Assembly: GCF_014648695.1 (NCBI RefSeq)
Contig: NZ_BMRP01000010.1
Span: 1-64,000 of the forward strand
DNA: 64,000 nt
Direction of reading: 5' to 3'
Origin: Streptomyces albospinus
GTDB lineage: Bacteria; Actinomycetota; Actinomycetes; Streptomycetales; Streptomycetaceae
Shown here one piece after another: positions 57,589-64,000 of the stretch. A model generated the notes under the pieces. That model had not been told where the DNA came from and did no database searches. It saw only the letters and a list, made by a program, of their open reading frames with translations. The translations under genes and the position numbers were made by a program. Position 1 is the stretch's first letter. Each line of letters opens with the position of its first letter.

Positions 57589-59144
57589 CCGAGCACGGAC
57601 TCCCTGGTGTGGCCCTCGCAGCCGGCGGCGCTGGATACGAAGTGGTCTCCGCTGGAGGGGATGTAGCAGCGGTAGAGGGGTACGGTACCGCTCACCTGGC
57701 CGGTGTGGATGTAGCCGACGGGCCCCATGGGGAACTGGCCTTCGCAGCCGGGGTCTTGGGTGAGCAGTGTGTGTCCGGCCGTTTTGCACTCGTAGAGCAT
57801 GGTGGTGCCGGGTGCCTGGTGGCGCAGCAGCTTCCAGGTCTGCTCCTGGGTGAAGCCGGGCGGCAGCAGCCGGGAGGAGGCGACGTGCCCCCGGTCGGGA
57901 CGGTAGCCGCGGCGCAGCAGGGTGTACGGCAGGTGCTCGAAGCCGCAGGACAGCTGGGGCGAGGGCAGGTCGTTGCGGTTGGCCAGAGCCCACGTGGACC
58001 ATGCGGGCTTGGCGGAGCCGTCCTGCCTGCGGAGGCCGAGCCTGAGGCCGCCCTCGGCGGGGTTGTCCTGCATCCGGTGGTAGATGTAGCTCTCGATGTC
58101 CGGCGTGCCGAGCACATTGCGGAAGGCGTCGCAGACGGCTGCGGCCTGCTGCGACTCGCTGGAGCCGTCGCCGGAGTTGATGCCGCTCTCGGTGAGCTGG
58201 ATCGTCCAGGCCGAGGGGGTGTGGGGGAACTGCTGGCGAAGCCAGCCCACCACTACGCCGATGTTGCCGTAGGTGACCTTGGGGAAGTCATCGGCGGAGA
58301 AGGCGGGCTTGAACAGGTCCGGGGCGTAGGGGTGGTAGGCGACCCGCCACTGGCGTGATCCCGTCCGGGCGGCCAGTCCCTTGAGCACGGTCATCCCGGA
58401 CAGCATCGCGTTGTTGTCGGACGGCAGGTCATAGGCCGTGCCGAAGTGGTGGTCCAGCGAGGTCAGTACCTTGGCGGTGGGCTGCTGGGCGGTGACGCGG
58501 TCATAGGCGGCGTTGTAGTTGGCTGCGATCTGGTCGAGCCATTGCGCGGTGTCGCAGGGCTTGCCCCGGCCGCAGCCGATGTTGAACCAGGTGTTGGTGT
58601 TGACCTCGTTGTCGACCACGAAGTCGGCGATCCGGCCGTGTCCGTGGAGTCCGTCGTAACGCTGGGCCAGCATCCCCGCGAACCGTCCGAAGTCTGCGGG
58701 GTTGCCGGGTGCGCAGAACAGCTCGTAGCCGGGCGCGGGATCGCAGGGTCGGCCCTGGCGGGCCCAGCCGGGGGTGCCGAAGACGATGGCGGTGACCACC
58801 ACTCCCCGGTCGGTCCACTCCTTGATGGCCGAGTCCACCTCCGGCCGGATCGTGAAGCAGCGACCGTCGAACTCCTGGTCACCGGTGGAACACGGGGCCG
58901 CCTTGGCGCTCCGCTCCCAGTCCGCCCAGACGAGGTTCATGGACACGCCGCCGGTGTTGTTGCCGGCGATCTCGTCCTTGCTGGACCAGAAGTCCGGCTG
59001 GATGCCCTTGATGCGGTAGTCGGACCGTGTCGGGTACGGCAGCGGAGCCGTCTCGGCACCGGCAGTGGCCTGGAGGGCCTCGGGAACGACGAGGGCCAAG
59101 ATGAGGAGCACGAGGGCGGCGAGATGCCGGGCTGGTCTGGCCAT
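57573..59144 (-). CDS. Secreted DUF5722 glycosidase-like protein with C-terminal DUF5648-like domain
   Basis: A 523-residue exported protein. The signal peptide is MARPARHLAALVLLILALVV with cleavage near ATAGA. Residues ~40-390 resemble DUF5722, a TIM-barrel glycoside-hydrolase-like family; acidic residues expected for catalysis are in FVVDNEVNTNTWF and QLTESGINSGDG. The last ~95 residues carry two copies of the DUF5648-like lectin motif (LLRHQAPGTTMLYECKTAGH; PLYRCYIPSSGDHFVSSAAG). It would act on an extracellular polysaccharide. It is next to the sigma-factor fusion and the DUF642 remnant, which also suggest carbohydrate binding; co-regulation is a hypothesis. Confidence 0.78.
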   Translation of the reverse strand: MARPARHLAALVLLILALVVPEALQATAGAETAPLPYPTRSDYRIKGIQPDFWSSKDEIAGNNTGGVSMNLVWADWERSAKAAPCSTGDQEFDGRCFTIRPEVDSAIKEWTDRGVVVTAIVFGTPGWARQGRPCDPAPGYELFCAPGNPADFGRFAGMLAQRYDGLHGHGRIADFVVDNEVNTNTWFNIGCGRGKPCDTAQWLDQIAANYNAAYDRVTAQQPTAKVLTSLDHHFGTAYDLPSDNNAMLSGMTVLKGLAARTGSRQWRVAYHPYAPDLFKPAFSADDFPKVTYGNIGVVVGWLRQQFPHTPSAWTIQLTESGINSGDGSSESQQAAAVCDAFRNVLGTPDIESYIYHRMQDNPAEGGLRLGLRRQDGSAKPAWSTWALANRNDLPSPQLSCGFEHLPYTLLRRGYRPDRGHVASSRLLPPGFTQEQTWKLLRHQAPGTTMLYECKTAGHTLLTQDPGCEGQFPMGPVGYIHTGQVSGTVPLYRCYIPSSGDHFVSSAAGCEGHTRESVLGYAFP

Positions 59145-59314
59145 GACTCTCCTTTCACGCTCGCCTTGCGCACCGGGCGTCGTGGTGAACCGTCACTGCC
59201 GCATCAACTCACCCTAGAAGAACGGGGGTCAACGCATCCCGTGCAGCGTGGAGCGCGGATCCGCGACGTACCGTCGCGCCGGGGCGGCGGTACGTCAGCG
59301 GACCTCCGGGCGGT

Positions 59315-60568
59315 TCAGCGCACGAAGGCGACCTCGGGGTAATGGTGCGAGGGGCCGTCGAGCAGATGGCTGTGGTGGTGGCGCAGTTCCTTGTCGAAGA
59401 AGGCCGCGAGGTAGGTGCGTTGGATTTCGATGGCGCGGTCGGGGGCGATGGTGCCCAGTATCTGCACCAGCTGGGGAGGGGTCAGATGGAAGGCACCCGG
59501 CGCCTGGGGAAGCAGGACCTCGCTGTCGGTGAAGGAGTTGTGCTCGGCACCGCGCAGCTTCAGGTCGAACCGCTCTCCGTGCAGGTGCCGCCAGAACCTC
59601 GCCCAGCTCTTGTCGTCGTTGCGGTTGTGGTGTTGGGAACTGAACATCAGGAAGGGGCGGTCGAGCGGCTTGTTGATCTCCGACCCGAAGAGTTGGCCGT
59701 CCAGGTTCGCTCCGGCGCGGATCCGGGAGTCCGCGTGCATGGCCGCGGGCACCGTCCCTCCGCCAAGGGAAGCGCCGAACATCCCGATGCGGTGCATGTC
59801 CACGGCTTTCAACAGCCCGTGGGGGAGGGTCTTGTGGTCCACGTCCGGGTTGTGGCCCCGGGCGATCGCGGCCAGCTGGTTGATGACGAAGTGGGTGTCC
59901 GCCGCCCGGACGGCGATGGTGTGGGATGCGTGGGAACCCTGCGGCATGGTGTTCACCTCGACCCGCCCGCCGGGGAACTCCACCTCGCTGGCGTCGTGGG
60001 TGTGGTCGATGGTGACGACCAAGTAGCCGCGGCTGGCCAGGTCCTGGGCCAGTGCGGTGCCCATCGAGCGGTCCCCGTGCAGGCCGGTTGAGTACAGCAG
60101 CACCGGCAACTTGCCGGCCTTGTGGTCGACCGGGGCGCCGGTGTGGCCGGCAGTGGTGGGCAGGGTCACCGCGCCCGGCGGTATCTGACGGCCGGCCAGG
60201 AAGTGGGCGGCGGCGGCGGACTGCATCCAGGGCGCAGCGGGATAGCGGCTGGTGTGCGTGGCCGGGTACCACAACGACACCATCAGCTCGCGAGGTTGGT
60301 TTCCCGGTACCCACGGATCCGCGCGCGACGTGTCGCGCAGGTGGAGGTCGACCGTTCCGACGCGATGGGGCCCGGTCGGGGCGGGGAGAGTCAGCTGGCC
60401 CGGGGCTTGCGGCGTGCCCTCGGGCGCCGTCGTGGCCACGGCTGTCCCGGTGGTCTTTCCCGCGGCGCTCGCGGTCCCGACCCCGGCGCTCAGGATGACG
60501 GCCAGTGCTCCTGTGGTGCCGGCGACCCGGGCGCGCAACCGGCTCTGGCGCTTTCGCGCATGCTTCAT
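59315..60568 (-). CDS. Secreted alpha/beta hydrolase, PAF-acetylhydrolase/lipase-like
   Basis: A 417-residue exported hydrolase. Signal peptide MKHARKRQSRLRARVAGTTG with a hydrophobic core ALAVILSAGVG and cleavage near ASAAG. The nucleophile motif is MFGASLGGGTVP (G-x-S-x-G), VVTIDHTHDASE precedes it as in PAF-acetylhydrolase-type enzymes, LDGQLFGSEINKPLDRPFLM follows, and a late AEHNSFTD supplies the His. GELMVSLWYPA-type beginning (RELMVSLWYP) is also typical. The start at 60568 is fixed by the signal peptide. It probably hydrolyses short-chain esters or lipids outside the cell. Monocistronic. Confidence 0.82.
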   Translation of the reverse strand: MKHARKRQSRLRARVAGTTGALAVILSAGVGTASAAGKTTGTAVATTAPEGTPQAPGQLTLPAPTGPHRVGTVDLHLRDTSRADPWVPGNQPRELMVSLWYPATHTSRYPAAPWMQSAAAAHFLAGRQIPPGAVTLPTTAGHTGAPVDHKAGKLPVLLYSTGLHGDRSMGTALAQDLASRGYLVVTIDHTHDASEVEFPGGRVEVNTMPQGSHASHTIAVRAADTHFVINQLAAIARGHNPDVDHKTLPHGLLKAVDMHRIGMFGASLGGGTVPAAMHADSRIRAGANLDGQLFGSEINKPLDRPFLMFSSQHHNRNDDKSWARFWRHLHGERFDLKLRGAEHNSFTDSEVLLPQAPGAFHLTPPQLVQILGTIAPDRAIEIQRTYLAAFFDKELRHHHSHLLDGPSHHYPEVAFVR

Positions 60569-61179
60569 GGGCAGCCTCGTATCCGTGGGGGCAATCGCCG
60601 GATGAGCGGCGATCGGCTGGCGCACATCGTATAGGTAGTTTGCCATGGCCAAGCCAACGCCCTTGATTGTGCGGAGAGTTCTCACTCCTGGACGGTTGGT
60701 GACGATGGCCCGTGCCGCGCTTCCGGACGTGGAATGTGCGCCGAGTGGCGCTTGTCGAGTGCCCATATGGGATACGTGCGGGGGAAATGTCCGAGCGTGA
60801 CGGTGGCCGGCTATCGATGTCCCGTGTTTGGCGCCCTCGTGAGGTCGGTAGCAGTAGCAAAGCCCTGGGGTGGGGTGTGGCGCTCGGCTCCGCGGGGGCC
60901 TCGATGGGGCGTGCGTGGGGGATTGTTGGCGATTTCGCTCACTGCTCGATGAGGTCGGAGATGTGTGAACGGCCTTTTTCTCGACCGAGTTGAGGGGACA
61001 GGTCCCGTTTGGACTCGTATGTGGGAGCGCAGAGGGAACGGACTTGTGATTATCGTGTGAACGCAGTACCGATACTGGTCGGGTTGCTGCATGGCCATCC
61101 CCCACGTGCCGAGAGGACCGCTGCCCTGCACACGGTTGCCCACTCGCCCCGTCCCCATCGCGCCCGTCGCCGCGCCGAC
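60569..61179. other. Divergent intergenic region
   Basis: About 600 bp between the secreted hydrolase and the pgs-associated sensor. A small palindrome TTGCCATGGCCAA (60640-60652) lies ~70 bp before the hydrolase start. In-frame alternative starts of the sensor gene (TTG 61009, GTG 61057) fall at the end of this stretch. Nothing else recognised. Confidence 0.4.
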
Positions 61180-63498
61180 ATGCCTCTGCTCGGAGGGGTC
61201 CGTCCGCCGATCGCCGCGCTGCTCTGCACGCTGCTGGCAGTTGCCGTGTTTCCCACACTCGGTCTCGGCACCGTGCATGAACAGGACGTTCCCCAGGCCG
61301 TTTCCGACGCGGAACGCCGGATCGCCGAGGACGCCGCTTCCTCGGTCAGGGCTTCCCTCGACGCCAGAGCCACCGCGGTGCGCCGCGCTGCGGCGTCGGT
61401 CACGCCCGCCGACGGCAGCCCGCCGGCGGCCGTCCTGCGGTCCCTCCTCCCGGCCGGGCCCCCTGCGCTGGGCGGATCGCTGCTCGACCCGCACACCGGC
61501 AAACCCCTGGCCGCCAGTGGTGAAACGGTTCCGCTGACCGGGGCGGATGCGGTGGCCCTGGCGCGGTCCGGCACCGCGAACATCGCGCCCCGGCTGGTCC
61601 CTTCAGCGGGTGCCGAGCCGCGGCTGTTGCTCTTCGCCCGGGTCGCCGTCCCCGCTCCCGGCGCCAAGCAGGACGAGAACCACGATCAGACACCGGACGG
61701 GGCGGGGGACCAGGGCGCCGGCGAACGTGAACTCCTGCTGGTCGTATCGGAAAAGGCCGCGGCCCCCGTGGTGTACGGAGGCGGGCGCACCGGTCAACTG
61801 GTGGGCCGCGACGGAAAGGTGCTCGCCTCCGCCTCCGCCACCGGCACTGCGCCGGCACCCGACACCGGGGACGACACCGGGCCCGCCGCTGCGGCGGACG
61901 CCGCCAACGCCGGTCGGCACGCCGGGAATCGCTCGGGCAGCATGCTCGGTGACGGCCACGACGGGCTGCGCAGGGTCGCGGGGTGGGCATCGGTCTCCGC
62001 GGTGGACGGCAAGGACGACAGCTCCGGCCTGGGCCTGACGATGCTGACGTTCAGGGATGTGGCTCCGGCGCAGGGCGGAGCCGATCACACATGGTTCGCC
62101 CTCGTGGCCGCGGGCATCCTGGTGGTGATCGCCGCGCTGGTCACCGTGGCGCTGTGGGGCACCGTGCAGCTTCCGCTGCTGCGACTGCACCTGTCCGCAG
62201 CCCGACTGGCCAGAGGTGTCTGCGACACGTCCGAGGCGAAGAAGGAACTGGCGCGGCCGGTGCCGGTTGCCGCGTTCGGCGAACCCGGCAGGGTCGGCCG
62301 GGCGCTGGAGTCGATACGCCGCCAACTGCTCGGCGAGACGGGGCCGGAGACGGTGCGGCCGGTGCGACGCCGGCCCGGCCTCCGGTCTCTGGTCGTTGTC
62401 TGCGCACTGGTGATCGCCGTGTGGGCAGTGCCGCTGCTGTTCGTGCTCAACCGCGCACCTGCCGACAAGGCCGTACCGGCAACCGCCGTCGCCGACCAGC
62501 AGGCACGCACCGAGGCCGCCGCCGACCGGGTGCGGCAGTCCCTGAGTCAGAGCTGCGCCGACCTGGAGGCGGTGGCATCCGCCATCTCCCATGCGTCGCC
62601 GGAGCGGGCGACGGAGGTTCTGCGGCGCGAACACGCCGGCCATCCCACCTACCGGTCGCTGTACGTGCTGGACCGCACCGGCGCCGTCGTGCTGCGCGCG
62701 GGCAAGCAGCCGCTGCACACCCTCGGCCGTGCGCCGACCGGCCGCGGGATCACCCAGGTCACCACGTCCGGCAAGATCCCCGCGATCGTCGCCTACGCAC
62801 AGATACCGGCGGCCGGGAACGCCCAGCGCGCAGCGGGCACCACCCCGGCCGCTGTCGTCGCAGAGATCGGGGTGAACGCGCTGAACGACCTGGTTGCGCG
62901 GCCGGGGCTCGGCAAGGTGTGGCTGACCGACGAGCACCACAGGGTGCTCGCGGCGAGTACCGGCTTTCGGGCCTTCCAGTCTCTTCCCAGCCGGGCCCTC
63001 ACCCGCCTTGTGGCCAGGACCGACGCCGCGCCCGGCAGCGCGGGCAGCCCGGCATCGGGCGTCCTGGACGCGGGGACCGCGCCGGGCGAGGGCCTGTCGG
63101 TCGCAGCCGCCGCGCCACTGGCACAGGCGGGGCCTGCCGCCGGACTCGGCTGGCAGGTGGTCTCCGCCGAGCCCGCCGCCGCGCTCAGACTGGCGGCATA
63201 CGAGATCCAGGCACGCACCATGCTGGCCGGCCTGCTCGCCCTGTCGGTGGGCGTCGCCTGCCTGAGCTGGCTGCACATCGTGGTGGTCAGGCCGCTGCGT
63301 GCCCTCACCGGATGCGCCGAGCGGCTGGCCGACGGCGACCGTCGCACCGTTCTGTACCCGGTCCACCACGACGAGTGCGGCTCGGTCACGCGCAACCTGG
63401 AACTGCTCCGGCAGGCACTGGTGGAGCGGGACCGTGGCGTACAAGCCGACCTGACCCCAGGCATCGCCCCATCGTCCCAGCGCGACAGCGCGCCGTAG
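61180..63498 (+). CDS. Large membrane sensor-like protein with HAMP-type end, linked to pgsB
   Basis: About 770 residues from the ATG at 61180; TTG 61009 and GTG 61057 are in-frame alternatives and no start has a good ribosome site. It has two similar blocks, each with a membrane helix, an extracytoplasmic region of ~220-250 residues and another helix: first helix PPIAALLCTLLAVAVFPTLG, second LVAAGILVVIAALVTVALWG, third SLVVVCALVIAVWAVPLLFV, fourth MLAGLLALSVGVACLSWLHI. After the second and fourth helices come HAMP-like segments (PLLRLHLSAARLARG; PLRALTGCAERLADGDRRTV). No kinase or cyclase domain follows. It ends 19 bp before pgsB; a role in regulating or anchoring polymer synthesis is inference. 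Confidence 0.72.
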   Translation: MPLLGGVRPPIAALLCTLLAVAVFPTLGLGTVHEQDVPQAVSDAERRIAEDAASSVRASLDARATAVRRAAASVTPADGSPPAAVLRSLLPAGPPALGGSLLDPHTGKPLAASGETVPLTGADAVALARSGTANIAPRLVPSAGAEPRLLLFARVAVPAPGAKQDENHDQTPDGAGDQGAGERELLLVVSEKAAAPVVYGGGRTGQLVGRDGKVLASASATGTAPAPDTGDDTGPAAAADAANAGRHAGNRSGSMLGDGHDGLRRVAGWASVSAVDGKDDSSGLGLTMLTFRDVAPAQGGADHTWFALVAAGILVVIAALVTVALWGTVQLPLLRLHLSAARLARGVCDTSEAKKELARPVPVAAFGEPGRVGRALESIRRQLLGETGPETVRPVRRRPGLRSLVVVCALVIAVWAVPLLFVLNRAPADKAVPATAVADQQARTEAAADRVRQSLSQSCADLEAVASAISHASPERATEVLRREHAGHPTYRSLYVLDRTGAVVLRAGKQPLHTLGRAPTGRGITQVTTSGKIPAIVAYAQIPAAGNAQRAAGTTPAAVVAEIGVNALNDLVARPGLGKVWLTDEHHRVLAASTGFRAFQSLPSRALTRLVARTDAAPGSAGSPASGVLDAGTAPGEGLSVAAAAPLAQAGPAAGLGWQVVSAEPAAALRLAAYEIQARTMLAGLLALSVGVACLSWLHIVVVRPLRALTGCAERLADGDRRTVLYPVHHDECGSVTRNLELLRQALVERDRGVQADLTPGIAPSSQRDSAP

Positions 63499-63517
63499 CA
63501 GTGAAGGATCAACTGAC

Positions 63518-64000
63518 GTGCTTTTCCTCTACGTTGTGCTGCTGCTGAGTTGTACCGTGCTGCTGGTCGCCGGCGTGCTGGAGCAGCGTCGCCACTACGC
63601 CGCGCTGGCGCACATCCCCACTCGGGTGCTGGTCAACGGCATCCGCGGCAAGAGCTCGATCACCCGGCTGTGCGCGGGCGCGCTGCGCGGCGGGGGACTG
63701 GTCACCGTGGCCAAGACCACCGGCACCGCCGCCCGCTTCATCCACCCGGATGCCACCGAGGAGCCGGTGTACCGGAAGTTGGGCATCGCGAACGTCGTCG
63801 AGCAGATCGGCATCGTCCGGCGCGCGGCGGCGTACCGGCCGGACGCCCTGGTGATCGAGTGCATGGCGGTGATGCCCGCGCTTCAGGAGATCAACCAGGA
63901 GAAGCTGATCCGTTCCACCATCGGGGTGCTGTGCAACGTCCGCGAGGACCACCTCGACGAGATGGGTCCGACGCTGGACGACGTGGCCCGCTCGCTGTCC
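63518..64000 (+). CDS. pgsB: Poly-gamma-glutamate synthase PgsB/CapB, 5' part (runs off window)
   Basis: The first ~160 residues from a GTG at 63518 (GAAGGA ribosome site). An N-terminal membrane helix (VLFLYVVLLLSCTVLLVAG), then VLVNGIRGKSSITRL with the P-loop-like nucleotide site of Mur-ligase-type PgsB, VAKTTGTAARFI, ALVIECMAVMPALQEINQEK, and NVREDHLDEMGPT are all PgsB/CapB signatures. The enzyme makes an amide ligase with PgsC for poly-gamma-glutamate capsule or exopolymer. The gene continues beyond 64000. Confidence 0.88.
   Translation, partial: MLFLYVVLLLSCTVLLVAGVLEQRRHYAALAHIPTRVLVNGIRGKSSITRLCAGALRGGGLVTVAKTTGTAARFIHPDATEEPVYRKLGIANVVEQIGIVRRAAAYRPDALVIECMAVMPALQEINQEKLIRSTIGVLCNVREDHLDEMGPTLDDVARSLS

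Noticed and set aside
60640..60652. Palindrome TTGCCATGGCCAA before the secreted hydrolase as an operator
   Set aside because: The core is only 8 bp with a shifted flank; such sequences are expected by chance at this GC content.

Overview
The window is high-GC actinobacterial DNA. Nearly everything points to Streptomyces: the codon bias, a SARP-type regulator, many XRE-cupin/LuxR/GntR regulators, secreted proteins, a LysR plus SxxK regulator pair beside a class A beta-lactamase, and frequent leaderless starts (a TANNNT -10 box 6-7 nt before ATG). The density of accessory genes, decayed genes, transposon scraps and short tandem repeats suggests a variable chromosomal region such as an arm; this is inference, because no core gene in the window fixes its place.

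Layout. 1-5,500: a TetR tail, a MarR fragment, two head-to-head Tn3-family transposase remnants, an XRE-cupin regulator divergent from an epoxide-hydrolase-like enzyme, and an integrase whose catalytic Tyr is Cys. 5,500-12,300: a small HTH protein, a small secreted protein, an ABC-F gene behind a leader-peptide/attenuator region, a methyltransferase and a rhomboid-like protein sharing an operator region with a TetR regulator. 13,100-21,950: XRE-cupin plus DMT exporter, MFS transporter, DUF2000/AraC pair, patatin-like protein, LysR and a secreted M6-like metalloprotease.

22,017-36,515 is the best-defined system. A five-gene peptide ABC transporter lies divergent from a complete trans-4-hydroxy-L-proline catabolic operon: three-subunit D-hydroxyproline dehydrogenase, pyrroline-hydroxycarboxylate deaminase, hydroxyproline 2-epimerase, ketoglutarate-semialdehyde dehydrogenase, a GntR/FCD regulator and a prolyl aminopeptidase. 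Together they would import and open hydroxyproline-containing (collagen- or extensin-like) peptides and turn the imino acid into 2-oxoglutarate. Related sites in the divergent promoter and before the GntR gene suggest one regulon.

36,500-49,100 carries a blaL/blaA/blaB-type inducible beta-lactamase locus and many broken genes: a second beta-lactamase scrap, a 5'-truncated ferritin-like gene, a D-Ala-D-X ligase gene cut by one TAG, a VOC scrap, and a sugar/polyol ABC operon whose permeases collapsed into one short frameshifted remnant. 49,000-64,000 holds a GntR-like regulator, a PutP-type symporter, a SARP, a LuxR-type regulator, an ECF sigma factor fused to a zinc finger, a membrane segment and an extracytoplasmic DUF642-like domain, a secreted DUF5722 protein, a secreted alpha/beta hydrolase, and the start of a poly-gamma-glutamate-synthase-like gene (pgsB) preceded by a two-block membrane sensor.

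Standout signals for follow-up: the transmembrane one-protein sigma factor (54,411-56,276), the leaderless leader peptide and attenuator before the ABC-F gene (7,897-7,968), the hydroxyproline regulon, the Tyr-to-Cys integrase, the single-TAG ligase, and an interspersed hairpin repeat inside dppF.
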